From Bdellovibrio sp. (GTDB lineage: Bacteria; Bdellovibrionota; Bdellovibrionia; Bdellovibrionales; Bdellovibrionaceae), in contig JACMRL010000035.1 of assembly GCA_014376435.1 (NCBI GenBank), positions 1 to 64,000 on the forward strand: a stretch of 64,000 bases of DNA, written 5' to 3'. This document shows positions 9,588 through 18,865 of this stretch, one piece after another; position 1 is the stretch's first letter; each line of letters begins with the position of its first letter. Both the position numbers and the translations under genes were made by a program. Below the pieces are notes generated by a model that saw nothing but the letters and a program-made list of their open reading frames with translations, was not told the DNA's origin and did not search any database.

Positions 9588-10892
9588 ATGCTAAGGGTTT
9601 CAAAAAGTCATATTTCTGTCGTATTTTTGATGCTAATTTTAGTGGCCTGCGGACGCAAGTCAGCCTTGGAAGATGCAACGGGCGATGTGCCGGTGCAGAT
9701 CGGTATTCAAACATCTCCAACTAGTTACTCACTTCAGCAAGTTAATCTAAGTGGAATTTCAAATCTTAAAGAAGTCTCGGGCAGTTATGCACGATTTTTT
9801 TATGCTCCCGGATCTGAAGATAATCATTTGACCGGAAATGCCCCGCAAGCAAACTTCATTCGTACAAATTCTTTTTTTGTTCCTTCTGATATGGTGTCGA
9901 TGCAAATGGCGACGATTTACTACCACATGCAAAACTTAGCGGCTTTCGATAAAGTAATCGGCGCCGAAGGTATTAACCAGTGGCCGCGTTCCGTAGGGCT
10001 AGAGACACAAATTATTGAGAACAATTCAACTCGTCGTAATAATGCTTTTTATAACGGACAAACCGATTCGATGATGTTTGTGCCATTCACGGGAAATGAA
10101 TTACCCATTTCGATGAATGCGGGAATCATCGCCCACGAGCATTTTCATTCATTGTTTTATAAAATTGTAATTCGTGCCGCGATTCAGAATAAAAAAATAT
10201 TAGTTAACGCGGCTTCAATTCATAGTGATGAGACAAAACCTGCCGAAGGCTTGCAGATCAGCGATCCAACTGGTTTGAGTGAAAAAGAAAATGCGCAACT
10301 TTTTAACGAGACTTATTTGCGCGGTATTAATGAGGGCATGGCTGATTTCTGGGGTTGGATTTATACGAGCGATGCTAGTTTTATAAATTGGTCTTTACCT
10401 GAATTTGAAGATTCTCGTACACTAAATCTTGAAGATTACGCCGTCGGGTATTATGAGACTGACGCCAATATTAAAAATAAAATTCAAGTCTTAGTTAAAA
10501 ATACGAAAGACCCTCGCAGTGGCTTAGCAAATTACGCTTACACGGTGGGTACTCCGTACGCGCGCTTTTTAAAGACATTTACCACGATGCAGGTAGAAAA
10601 TAAAAAAATAGCCCTTGGCGAAGCAAAAAAATTAACGGCACAAATGATTTTTAAATACATAACGAGTATGGGTGCGCAGTTCAGCGCAATGAAAGAAACC
10701 GAAATGCTACCCACGGGTGGTTTATTTAATTTTATCGCGCAAGAAATGAAGATGACTAAAACAGCCTTGGCTTTAAACGATAAAGATTGTGAATTTTTGG
10801 CCAAGTATATTAATAAAGAATTAACGGATGATAAAAAAATTAAAGTTTGTGAAGTCGAAGCTAAAAAATTAGCCGAAAAAGCTTCTCGATGA
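9588..10892 (+). CDS. Lipoprotein with a gluzincin-type zinc metalloprotease signature
   Basis: ATG 9588 is preferred over an in-frame TTG at 9555 because GGGGGA lies just upstream and the start gives a compact lipoprotein signal ending LVAC (lipid Cys21). Of 434 residues, HEHFH at 183-187 matches HExxH, and NEGMAD (248-253, Glu249) resembles the second zinc-ligand helix of gluzincins (ExxAD). This combination suggests a membrane-anchored zinc peptidase. No named family was recognised and activity is unproven. The stop overlaps the start of the next gene (ATGA), so the two are probably translated together. Confidence 0.75.
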   Translation: MLRVSKSHISVVFLMLILVACGRKSALEDATGDVPVQIGIQTSPTSYSLQQVNLSGISNLKEVSGSYARFFYAPGSEDNHLTGNAPQANFIRTNSFFVPSDMVSMQMATIYYHMQNLAAFDKVIGAEGINQWPRSVGLETQIIENNSTRRNNAFYNGQTDSMMFVPFTGNELPISMNAGIIAHEHFHSLFYKIVIRAAIQNKKILVNAASIHSDETKPAEGLQISDPTGLSEKENAQLFNETYLRGINEGMADFWGWIYTSDASFINWSLPEFEDSRTLNLEDYAVGYYETDANIKNKIQVLVKNTKDPRSGLANYAYTVGTPYARFLKTFTTMQVENKKIALGEAKKLTAQMIFKYITSMGAQFSAMKETEMLPTGGLFNFIAQEMKMTKTALALNDKDCEFLAKYINKELTDDKKIKVCEVEAKKLAEKASR

Positions 10893-11482
10893 AAAAAATA
10901 TTTTTTAGTTTTTTATTTTTCTTGAGCGCTAAAGTTTTTGCCGTGGATCGCGCAAAAGATATGGGCCGCATTGATATGATGCCAATTCAAGTTCAACTAC
11001 GCTACGAAGACTCGGTAGAGCAAACCCGCCAATTGCAAAGCTATAAAGGGCTTTTTGGTGTGCCTTTAATAGAACTGAACTTAGCCTATCAATATAAAGA
11101 CTATCGGTTTAGTTTTGGTCGCAGTTATCAGAATGAAAAAACGGGCAATCAGACTTTAAAGATCGAAAAAAGTACGACGGAATACCTATTAGGCGCGGGT
11201 TATCGTGTTTTTCAAAAGAGTTCAGTCGATGAGGCCTTATCTATCGAACTATTCGCCAACGCTTTTTACGGCAGCGTACAAGCGGAAGTAGTCACAAATT
11301 TTTTTGGTAGTTCAAGTTTGAAGTCGGATCCTGATCAAGTTTTTGCGGTGGGTACGTCGGTGGTAGGTCGTTACCAGATACTAGTCGTCGAAGCAGATTT
11401 TAAATATTTATATTCGGTGAATATGAACCCGCAATACGTACCGGTTTTTGCGGTACGCATCGGAGCAAGTTTTTACTTCTGA
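10889..11482 (+). CDS. Predicted outer-membrane beta-barrel protein paired with the protease-like lipoprotein
   Basis: 197 residues: a short signal peptide (MKKIFFSF...KVFA), then amphipathic beta strands rich in Tyr/Phe and a C-terminal SFYF. The 4-bp ATGA overlap with the lipoprotein gene indicates one transcript and coupled translation, so the pair may work together at the outer membrane. No specific family was recognised. Its 3' end overlaps the convergent SPOR gene by 10 bp. Confidence 0.65.
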   Translation: MKKIFFSFLFFLSAKVFAVDRAKDMGRIDMMPIQVQLRYEDSVEQTRQLQSYKGLFGVPLIELNLAYQYKDYRFSFGRSYQNEKTGNQTLKIEKSTTEYLLGAGYRVFQKSSVDEALSIELFANAFYGSVQAEVVTNFFGSSSLKSDPDQVFAVGTSVVGRYQILVVEADFKYLYSVNMNPQYVPVFAVRIGASFYF

Positions 11483-12228
11483 ACTTTTTGAACAAATGCC
11501 GAAGTTAACTGAGTCTTTTCTAGGAAATCTTTTTTGTAATCTTGAGCTTCCTTAACTGAGCCAAATAAACCTACATTGACGCGAAACCACGTCTGGCCAT
11601 TCACTTGTGCAGGAATTAAAGAAGTTTTAAAGCCTTTGCCCAATAAATCTTTCGTCATTTTTTGTGCTTCGAATTCAGTCGGAAATGAACCAACTTGTAC
11701 CGTGAAATGCATAGGAAGGATTTCTTTTTTTATAGGAATGCTAGCCGGAGTACGTTGCTCTGTTTCCATTTTCTTTAACTGCTCAATCGCACTGGCCGTT
11801 AATGATTTAGGCGTCGCTTTAGCGGCTGCTGCTTTATTGACGGTAGCTGGAACAGACTTAATTTCTTTTTCAGAATGCTCCGCTACGGTAGCGATTGGTT
11901 TTTCTTCGATGCTTGTTTCGCCAGAATCATCGGAAGCAAACTCTTCCGCAATTTTTGCAACTTCAGAATCAGTTAAGGTTGTTTCCTTGGTTGGAGAGGT
12001 AGCGGTTTCTAAAGCTTTCTCGGCATCCGTAGCTGCCGCTGCACTTTCAGCACCGCTAGCAAATTCTTGATGATCCGAAGCCGGTTTACTTTGGGGTTCA
12101 AGTTGCGCAAGCTTGTGTTGGTTATCTGAAAACATTTTACCGGTGAAAATTCCAACGCAGAACGAAAGAATTGCAACCGTAAAAACCAGCGCTAACTTAA
12201 TCATCGTATTCGTTTTTTGACTCATCAT
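11473..12228 (-). CDS. SPOR-domain inner-membrane protein
   Basis: 251 residues. A short cytoplasmic N-terminus leads to one transmembrane helix (about residues 11-30), a long low-complexity Ala/Ser/Glu/Lys periplasmic linker, and a C-terminal SPOR domain (about 172-249, starting FTVQVGSFPT). SPOR domains bind denuded septal peptidoglycan, so a role at the division site, as for FtsN or DedD, is likely. It lacks recognisable FtsN-specific motifs. GAGGCC upstream of the ATG is a usable ribosome site. Confidence 0.85.
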   Translation of the reverse strand: MMSQKTNTMIKLALVFTVAILSFCVGIFTGKMFSDNQHKLAQLEPQSKPASDHQEFASGAESAAAATDAEKALETATSPTKETTLTDSEVAKIAEEFASDDSGETSIEEKPIATVAEHSEKEIKSVPATVNKAAAAKATPKSLTASAIEQLKKMETEQRTPASIPIKKEILPMHFTVQVGSFPTEFEAQKMTKDLLGKGFKTSLIPAQVNGQTWFRVNVGLFGSVKEAQDYKKDFLEKTQLTSAFVQKVQK

Positions 12229-12310
12229 GGCCTCACAAAAATAAATTTTTTACCGACTCTATTTAGTGTAGCCTAAAGATGAAAAAATGGTCAATTCGGA
12301 GTAAAAAAAT

Positions 12311-13141
12311 ATGGAAAAGTCTAGGTATCAGTCCCATTATCTTGCCGCTCTCGAAGCCGTCCAAATGGGCCGCGCCTGTTTATTGGGATATTTTGGAAAA
12401 ATTAACCGGATTGAAGTAAAAGAAAAAGCGGGTCTAGTAAGTGAAGCTGACCGTGAATGTGAGAATCTGATGAAAGCTCATTTAGCTAAGCTTCATCCCG
12501 AAGTTGATTTTTTAGGTGAGGAAACTAGTCATCTTAATCATGTTGAATCTTTTAAGTCAGTGAAAGGTGCTCGTTGGATTTTAGATCCTTTAGATGGAAC
12601 GACAAATTATATTCATCAATTTCCAATTTTCTGTATTTCGTTGGCGCTTGAAGTCGATGGGCAAATTGAAATTGGCATTATTGATATGCCAGTTTTAAAC
12701 CAAACCTGGACAACTCTTAGAGGAGAAGGCACGTTTTGTAACGGCGCCAAAGTCAGCGTTTCAAAAACCGAAAATTTTTCTGACGCTTTATTATCAACGG
12801 GATTTTTTGCCGAAGAACCTGCATTCTTAGATGAACAGTTAGATATTTTTTCAAAACTTGTGCGCATCGCTCGTGGTATTCGCAGGCCAGGTGCCGCCGC
12901 TTATGATTTAGCTTTAGTCAGCTCCGGAATTTTTGATTTATTTTGGGAGAAAAATTTGAAGCCCTGGGATACGGCTGCCGGGCAACTTTTAGTGGAAGAA
13001 GCGGGTGGAGTGGTAAAAACCTACGAAGGTACCCCGCATAGCCCATTTGAAAAAAGCATCGTGGCCGGAAATCCAATTTTAGTAGAAAAATTTTTAGCCG
13101 AAATACGACATTTACGAAAGCCATCTAAAACCGTTTTGTAA
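12311..13141 (+). CDS. suhB: Inositol-1-monophosphatase family protein (SuhB-like)
   Basis: 276 residues with all metal-binding signatures: GEE at residues 69-71, DPLDGTTNY at 92-100, and WDTAAG near residue 218 with VEEAGG after it. The family hydrolyses inositol monophosphates with Mg2+; bacterial SuhB also binds Nus factors in rRNA antitermination. Family alone does not tell which role applies. A GGAG ribosome site precedes the ATG. It is separated from the flagellar operon by 246 bp. Confidence 0.9.
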   Translation: MEKSRYQSHYLAALEAVQMGRACLLGYFGKINRIEVKEKAGLVSEADRECENLMKAHLAKLHPEVDFLGEETSHLNHVESFKSVKGARWILDPLDGTTNYIHQFPIFCISLALEVDGQIEIGIIDMPVLNQTWTTLRGEGTFCNGAKVSVSKTENFSDALLSTGFFAEEPAFLDEQLDIFSKLVRIARGIRRPGAAAYDLALVSSGIFDLFWEKNLKPWDTAAGQLLVEEAGGVVKTYEGTPHSPFEKSIVAGNPILVEKFLAEIRHLRKPSKTVL

Positions 13142-13387
13142 AACACAAACTCGACATTGTCCTAGTCGAACAACGACAAAAATCTAACAGGACCAGTCAG
13201 CTTTATAACCTATTTTTTCCTAGACCACGGCTAGTTTGCGCTGTGGAAGTTCATTTTTTTGACGATGGTGCCATTTCCACACAGGATCTCGACGTAGGTT
13301 TAGTTGGCATTTGTGTTGCTCTCTATTTTGATGGAATCAAGTCTAGAAATTTTTAGAGCCTAGCAGCAATGAATCAAGGAGGATGAA

Positions 13388-13921
13388 TTGGCTGAAGAAA
13401 AAGCATCAACAGAATCAGCACCCGCAGCCACCGCACCAGCATCTGGATCGAAGCCTTATTTACTAATCGCCCTTGTCGTTATCAACATGGCTGTTGTGGC
13501 ATTTGTTGGTTTCATGGTTTGGAAATCTCGAAAGTCAGAAGCCGCTAAACCTGGCATTGAGCAAGTGATTGATGGCGAACAAAAAACGCAACAAGAAGAA
13601 CACACAAAAACTGATGAAGTCGGAAAAGTTATTCCCTTAGAAACATTCATCGTGAATTTAGCGGGTTCAAAAGGCCGCAAAGTTCTTAAAGTGAATATGG
13701 AACTTGAAGTTAAAGGCCAAGAAATTATTCAAGAGATCGATAATCGTAAAGCGCAAATCCGAGATTTTATTATTATTATTCTTTCTAGCAAAAGCTACGA
13801 AGAGGTCTCTACGAAAGAAGGTAAAGATGCTTTACGTAACGAAATTAAAGACAATGTGAATTCTTTCTTAAGTAAGGGAAAGATCATGAACGTTTACTTT
13901 ACCGAATTAATCTACAACTAA
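13388..13921 (+). CDS. fliL: Flagellar basal-body-associated protein FliL
   Basis: 177 residues, single-pass membrane protein (helix about 23-45 after an Ala/Ser-rich cytoplasmic tail) with a periplasmic FliL domain that supports stator function. The start is TTG: AAGGAGG at 13376-13382 lies five bases upstream, and no in-frame ATG fits. First gene of a twelve-gene operon; fliM begins 15 bp downstream. The 246 bp before it probably hold the operon promoter, which I could not pin down. Confidence 0.9.
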   Translation: MAEEKASTESAPAATAPASGSKPYLLIALVVINMAVVAFVGFMVWKSRKSEAAKPGIEQVIDGEQKTQQEEHTKTDEVGKVIPLETFIVNLAGSKGRKVLKVNMELEVKGQEIIQEIDNRKAQIRDFIIIILSSKSYEEVSTKEGKDALRNEIKDNVNSFLSKGKIMNVYFTELIYN

Positions 13922-13936
13922 TTAAGGGGCCCGCAA

Positions 13937-14932
13937 GTGAATCAAATTTTGTCGCAAAGCGAAGTTGATGCTCTACTAGCCGCCGTTACTGACGGCGAAG
14001 TAAAGACGTCAGATTTAGGTTCAAACGTTAAAAGTCTTAAAGAAGACACACGAAATATTATTTCGTACGATTTAACCAGCCAAGATCGTATCATCCGCGG
14101 CCGCTTACCTCAGCTAGAAGTAATTTATGAAAAATTCATGCGTTCATTTCGCGTATCTTTATCATCTGCGTTACGTAAAATTGCATCGATCACCTTAACT
14201 TCAACTGAATTTTTAAAATTCGGCGAGTTCATTAATACGTTACCGATCCCAACTTGCATGAGCGTTCTGCGTTTTAACAATTTGCGTGGTTCAGCTTTAT
14301 TTGTGATTGAAGCAAAACTTGCCTACGCGTTAGTAGATTCTTTTTTTGGCGGGGCGGACCGTCCCTATGCAAAATTAGAAAATAAAGAGTTCACTCCAAT
14401 CGAATTACAGATTGTTAAAAAAGTTGTAGAATTAGCCATTAATGATCTAGAGCAATCTTGGTCAACCATTGAAAAAATTGGTTGTTCGTTCCAAAGAACT
14501 GAAATCAATCCACAGTTCGTGGGAATTGTTCCACCGACGGATGTGGTTATCGCTTCAACCTTCGACGTAGAATTAGAACAAGCTTCTGGAACCATTTCCA
14601 TCGTCATTCCGTATTCTACGATCGAGCCGATCAAACAGAAGTTATCAACTGGTTTTCAGGTTGAGTCAGATCAAACCGATAAAAAACTTTGGACGTCTAT
14701 CATTAAAGAACAGCTTCTAGAAACTGATGTCGATATCAAAGTTAATTTAGGTGAAACCGAAATTAAACTTAAAGATTTAATGACATTAAAAGTGGGCGAT
14801 ATCATTCCGCTGACTCAAGATTCATCTGGTGAACTTGATGTGCAAGTTGAGAATGTTAAAAAATTTAAGGGCTACTACGGAGTTCATCACGGTACTGTAG
14901 CAATGCAAATTACTAAACAAATTGAAAAATAA
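13937..14932 (+). CDS. fliM: Flagellar motor switch protein FliM
   Basis: 331 residues, GTG start behind AAGGGG. The N-terminal LSQSEVDALL is the conserved peptide that binds phosphorylated CheY. The central CheC-like domain and the C-terminal SpoA/FliN-like domain (ending in the KxKGYYGVHHG region) complete the switch protein. FliM forms the C-ring with FliG and FliN and sets rotation direction. Confidence 0.97.
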   Translation: MNQILSQSEVDALLAAVTDGEVKTSDLGSNVKSLKEDTRNIISYDLTSQDRIIRGRLPQLEVIYEKFMRSFRVSLSSALRKIASITLTSTEFLKFGEFINTLPIPTCMSVLRFNNLRGSALFVIEAKLAYALVDSFFGGADRPYAKLENKEFTPIELQIVKKVVELAINDLEQSWSTIEKIGCSFQRTEINPQFVGIVPPTDVVIASTFDVELEQASGTISIVIPYSTIEPIKQKLSTGFQVESDQTDKKLWTSIIKEQLLETDVDIKVNLGETEIKLKDLMTLKVGDIIPLTQDSSGELDVQVENVKKFKGYYGVHHGTVAMQITKQIEK

Positions 14933-14957
14933 GCAACTAGAAGCATAAGGGGATTTT

Positions 14958-15308
14958 ATGGCTAACGACGCAGCAGACAATTTCGAAGACCAAATAGAAA
15001 AAACCGCAAAAGTTGCGGAAGTTAAAACCAGTGGCGGAGGAGTTAAAGATCGTAATTTAGATTTGATTTTAGATATTCCTTTAAAACTTACGGTTGAACT
15101 TGGTCGCACTAAAATGCCGGTCAGCGAGTTATTAAACCTGACTCAAGGATCAGTGATCGAGTTAGCAAAACTTGCCGGTGAGCCGATGGAAGTTTTAGTA
15201 AATGATAAATTAATCGCCCGCGGTGAAGCCGTGGTAGTGAATGAAAAATTTGGCGTGCGTTTAACAGATATTATTTCTCCCTCAGAAAGAATTGAGCATT
15301 TGAAATGA
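14958..15308 (+). CDS. fliN: Flagellar motor switch protein FliN
   Basis: 116 residues: a charged N-terminal tail, then one SpoA domain (LDIPLKLTVELGRTKMPVSE, then GSVIELAKLAGEP and VNDKLIARGEAVVVNEKFGVR). C-ring component and docking site for the export ATPase complex. AAGGGG precedes the ATG. Its stop overlaps the fliO start. Confidence 0.97.
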   Translation: MANDAADNFEDQIEKTAKVAEVKTSGGGVKDRNLDLILDIPLKLTVELGRTKMPVSELLNLTQGSVIELAKLAGEPMEVLVNDKLIARGEAVVVNEKFGVRLTDIISPSERIEHLK

Positions 15309-15943
15309 TGAAAGCAATTTTCGGTATTTTATTATTGGTTAGTTTTTCGACTTACGCGGCTGAAGAAGCTAAGTTAGCTGTTACAACTGAGCCCGTCGTA
15401 AATGAAACCGTAAAAGAAACTACTGCGGCAACAACTGTGGACGTTAAATTAGCTGAAGATCAGATTCCCCTGAATATTGCAGCTAATAAAAAAGCGGTTG
15501 AAGCGGGCGGTTCATCAACGCGCATTATTTTTACGGGTTTTGTATTATTCACTCTACTAAGCACGGCTTATTATTTTGTCAGAAAATATAAAGGTTCTAA
15601 TAAAATTAATAAATCCAATATGGAAATCAAAGTTATTTCGCAGCATTACTTAGGTCCAAAGAAAAGCTTAGCGATCATCCGTGTTTCAGGCGAATCGATT
15701 TTAATTGGTATAACCGATGCAAATATTTCGATGATCAAATCATTATCTCTAATTGATGATGAAGTTCCGGCTGAAGCACCACAAAACTTTGCGGATACTT
15801 TGTCTAAAGAAACTAGCAGCGCCGGCAGAAATCGTGCGCAATCTCAAGCAAACATGGTTGACGAATTAGACGAAGAATTTTCGTTTTCGGGCGTTAAAGA
15901 CTCTGTTTCTAAAAAAATTAAGTCGATGAGGAGCTTTTCGTGA
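15305..15943 (+). CDS. fliO: Flagellar export protein FliO
   Basis: 212 residues. A cleavable-looking signal peptide (ending STYAAE) precedes a periplasmic spacer and one transmembrane helix near residues 75-95. A cytoplasmic FliO domain follows (IKVISQHYLGPKKSLAIIRV, GESILIGITD). FliO helps assemble the FliP/FliQ/FliR export gate. The 4-bp overlaps with fliN and fliP fit tight coupling. Confidence 0.9.
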   Translation: MMKAIFGILLLVSFSTYAAEEAKLAVTTEPVVNETVKETTAATTVDVKLAEDQIPLNIAANKKAVEAGGSSTRIIFTGFVLFTLLSTAYYFVRKYKGSNKINKSNMEIKVISQHYLGPKKSLAIIRVSGESILIGITDANISMIKSLSLIDDEVPAEAPQNFADTLSKETSSAGRNRAQSQANMVDELDEEFSFSGVKDSVSKKIKSMRSFS

Positions 15944-16683
15944 AGTGGATGAAGCTGGTTCTGCCTTTGACCATTTTGTTTTTGGGCTCGTGGGCCTTTG
16001 CGCAAGTTACATTGCCAACTTTTAATATGGGCTTCAAAACTGCCCAAAGTCCTAATGAAGTGGTCAATGCGATCAAGATGGTTTTAGTCTTAACGGTTTT
16101 AACCTTAGCACCAGCGATTTTAATTATGATGACGGGTTTTACTCGCATTCTCATCGTACTTTCTTTTTTGCGACAAGCGTTGGGCGTGCAGCAGATGCCG
16201 CCGAACCAGTTGTTAGTTGGTTTGTCTCTATTTTTAACTTTTTTTGTTATGGGTCCGGCATTCACCGAAATCAATACGAAAGCTGTCCAACCTTATATGA
16301 ACGGAACGATTAGCCAAGACGTTGCCTTAGAAAATACATTGGGTCCGTTAAGACGCTTTATGTTTAATCAAACCCGCGACCAAGATCTGGCCTTATTTGT
16401 TAAGCTCGCGCAAATTGAAAAACCAAAAACACGTGCCGATGTTCCGACATTGGTTTTAGTTCCGTCTTTTATTATTTCAGAACTTAAAACAGCATTTATG
16501 ATCGGGTTTATTATTTTCTTACCGTTTTTAATCATCGATATCTTAGCCGCCAGCGTATTGATGGCGATGGGGATGATGATGGTTCCACCAGTGGTTATTT
16601 CTTTGCCATTTAAAATTATGCTTTTTGTTTTAGTCGACGGTTGGAGTTTGTTAATTGGTTCGATGGTTAAGAGCTTCGGATAA
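15940..16683 (+). CDS. fliP: Flagellar type III export gate protein FliP
   Basis: 247 residues with a cleavable N-terminal signal (GSWAFAQ), then the FliP signature helices, including MMTGFTRILIVLSFLRQALG and FIISELKTAFMIGF. GTG at 15940 is supported by GAGGAG upstream; an in-frame ATG lies three codons later. Forms the membrane pore of the flagellar exporter with FliQ and FliR. Confidence 0.97.
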   Translation: MKWMKLVLPLTILFLGSWAFAQVTLPTFNMGFKTAQSPNEVVNAIKMVLVLTVLTLAPAILIMMTGFTRILIVLSFLRQALGVQQMPPNQLLVGLSLFLTFFVMGPAFTEINTKAVQPYMNGTISQDVALENTLGPLRRFMFNQTRDQDLALFVKLAQIEKPKTRADVPTLVLVPSFIISELKTAFMIGFIIFLPFLIIDILAASVLMAMGMMMVPPVVISLPFKIMLFVLVDGWSLLIGSMVKSFG

Positions 16684-16694
16684 AGGAGACTTAG

Positions 16695-16970
16695 ATGAGT
16701 GAAGATGTCGTAATACAACTAGGTCAAGATGCTTTAAAAACTTTAGCGATGCTTTCGGCGCCGTTATTGTTAAGCACTTTAGTGATCGGTCTGATCATCA
16801 GTATTTTTCAAGCTTTAACGCAAATTAATGAAAACACATTAACTTTTGTTCCAAAGATGGCCGTGATCGGCATCGTATTAGTTTTAGCTGGGCCATGGAT
16901 GCTAGATACCATGAGCAATTACACGGTTAACTTGTTTGATAGTATTGCCACGATTGTTAGAGGGCCTTAA
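16695..16970 (+). CDS. fliQ: Flagellar export gate protein FliQ
   Basis: 91 residues, two transmembrane helices, standard length for the family. AAGGAGA seven bases upstream of ATG is one of the strongest ribosome sites in the operon. Its stop shares a base with the fliR start. Confidence 0.97.
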   Translation: MSEDVVIQLGQDALKTLAMLSAPLLLSTLVIGLIISIFQALTQINENTLTFVPKMAVIGIVLVLAGPWMLDTMSNYTVNLFDSIATIVRGP

Positions 16971-17755
16971 TGATTAATTTTTCCGAGTTGAATGAAATTC
17001 AAATTTTAATGTTTGGACTTATTCTTCTTAGAATGACGGCGTTTATTGTTTCGTCGGCCGTTTTTAGCTCGCCGTCGATTTCGGTGGCGTTGAAAGTTTT
17101 ATTTTCAGTGGTACTTACATTAACGGTATTTAAATCAGTGGCTACAAGCGATGCGCTGGTTAGATTACATGATTTAGAAAATAATTTATTGATGCTGGCG
17201 GCCCGCGAATTAGCGATTGGTTTATGTTTAGGTTTCGTAACCCGACTTTATTTTTTCGGGCTATCGATGGCCGGAGAACTAGTTTCAGTTTCTTTAGGTT
17301 TGGGCCAAGCACAGATGTTCAATCCAATGATGGGTTCCATGGGTAACGCCATGGAACAATTTTACGTTTTAATCGGCACTTTAATTTATTTAATTTTAAA
17401 TGGCCATCACATGTTGATCCAAGGTTTAGTACAAAGTTTTTCGGTTACGCCCGTGGCACTTCTGCAATTTCATTTTGAATCTTTTGCCGAAATGACTTTA
17501 AAAGCCCAAAGCTTTTTTATCGTTGGGATCAAGATCGCAGCTCCGGTGTTAATTGCGATGATTATCATCCAGGTGGGAATTGCTTTAGTCAGTCGTGCCG
17601 TTCCGCAAATTAACGTATTAGTTACCTCCGCTTCAATCACCTCATTAATTGGATTTGTGGTTATTTTTATTAGTTTACCGCTTTTGGTAATGCAGATGAC
17701 CGGTTTAATGGATTTGACTCACGTTGAATTTTTTAAATTTTTGAAAACGCTTTAA
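16970..17755 (+). CDS. fliR: Flagellar export gate protein FliR
   Basis: 261 residues with about six hydrophobic segments and FliR features such as LGQAQMFNPMMG and the conserved tail MTGLMDLTHVEFF. Completes the FliP5-Q4-R1 gate. TAATG overlap with fliQ; flhB follows after 9 bp. Confidence 0.95.
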   Translation: MINFSELNEIQILMFGLILLRMTAFIVSSAVFSSPSISVALKVLFSVVLTLTVFKSVATSDALVRLHDLENNLLMLAARELAIGLCLGFVTRLYFFGLSMAGELVSVSLGLGQAQMFNPMMGSMGNAMEQFYVLIGTLIYLILNGHHMLIQGLVQSFSVTPVALLQFHFESFAEMTLKAQSFFIVGIKIAAPVLIAMIIIQVGIALVSRAVPQINVLVTSASITSLIGFVVIFISLPLLVMQMTGLMDLTHVEFFKFLKTL

Positions 17756-17764
17756 AGGGAATAA

Positions 17765-18865
17765 ATGTCAGAAGATCAGGGCGAAAAAACAGAAGAAGCA
17801 TCGGACGCAAGGCGGGAAGAATTCCGTAAGCGTGGCCAAGTTGCAATGACACGTGAATTAAGCACGGCGCTGTTTTTTTTGGTCGGCGCAGGCATGATGT
17901 ATGTATTGGGACGTTATTTTTTACAAAATATTTTTGATGTTTTTAATCGCGCGATGGGTGGCGAGCTGATCGCTGAAGTTCGCGAAGGCCACATTCCTAA
18001 AGTTTTAGGTTACCTTGGTTATAAACTCGTTTTATTAACGGGCCCCTTGTTTTTTATTTCACTCATCATCGGTGTGGCCTCACAATTGTTGCAAACGGGC
18101 TTTTTACAAATTGAAGACGCGCTAACGCCCAACTTTAACAAATTAAATCCACTAAATGCATTAGGTCGTATTTTTTCAATGAAAGGTGTTGCTGAACTGG
18201 TTAAGTCCATTTTAAAAATGTCGGCCGTTGGAATTATCATGTACATACTGTTAAAATCTGAAATTACAAAAATTCCATATTTATCGGGATTAAGCATCGA
18301 ACAAATGATGACTTACTTGGGTGGAATTTTATTTAAGCTATTAACCGGCACGGGCATGTTTATGCTGGTTTTAGCTATTGGAGATTATTTCTTTCAAAGG
18401 TGGCAGTTAGAAAAAGAAATGATGATGACCAAAGAAGAGATCAAGCAAGAACAAAAATCTCAGAATGGTGATCCCATGATTAAGGCGCGTATGCGTAAAG
18501 CGCAACGTGAATTAGCAACTCGTAAAATGATGAGTGAAGTTCCTAAAGCCGATGTGATTATTACAAACCCCACGCACATTGCCGTTTGCATTCGCTATTC
18601 AGATAAATTACCAGCTCCACAGTTGATTGCTAAGGGCGCAGACTACATGGCCGAAAGAATCAAACAAATCGCCCGCGATAATAATATTCCGATTATAGAA
18701 AATAAACCTTTAGCTCGTACTATCTTCAAAACCATGAAGGTCGGCCAAGTGATTCCGCGTGATCTATTCGTAGCGGTCGCGGAAGTGCTGTCTTATGTTT
18801 ACCGTTTACGTCGTAAAAAGAAGAAAACGACAACTTCTAATGTTCAAGCGGAGAGAGGTTTATAG
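17765..18865 (+). CDS. flhB: Flagellar export switch protein FlhB
   Basis: 366 residues: charged cytoplasmic N-terminus with the EKTEEASDARREEFRKRGQV signature, four transmembrane helices, and a cytoplasmic domain with the autocleavage motif NPTH (Asn268-His271). Self-cleavage between Asn and Pro switches export from rod/hook to filament substrates. A basic KKKKT-rich tail ends the protein. Overlaps the flhA start by one base. Confidence 0.97.
   Translation: MSEDQGEKTEEASDARREEFRKRGQVAMTRELSTALFFLVGAGMMYVLGRYFLQNIFDVFNRAMGGELIAEVREGHIPKVLGYLGYKLVLLTGPLFFISLIIGVASQLLQTGFLQIEDALTPNFNKLNPLNALGRIFSMKGVAELVKSILKMSAVGIIMYILLKSEITKIPYLSGLSIEQMMTYLGGILFKLLTGTGMFMLVLAIGDYFFQRWQLEKEMMMTKEEIKQEQKSQNGDPMIKARMRKAQRELATRKMMSEVPKADVIITNPTHIAVCIRYSDKLPAPQLIAKGADYMAERIKQIARDNNIPIIENKPLARTIFKTMKVGQVIPRDLFVAVAEVLSYVYRLRRKKKKTTTSNVQAERGL

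Noticed and set aside
13142-13387. Very short frames before fliL (for example MESSLEIFRA)
   Set aside because: Ten residues or fewer, no conservation evidence; the interval more likely holds the operon promoter.
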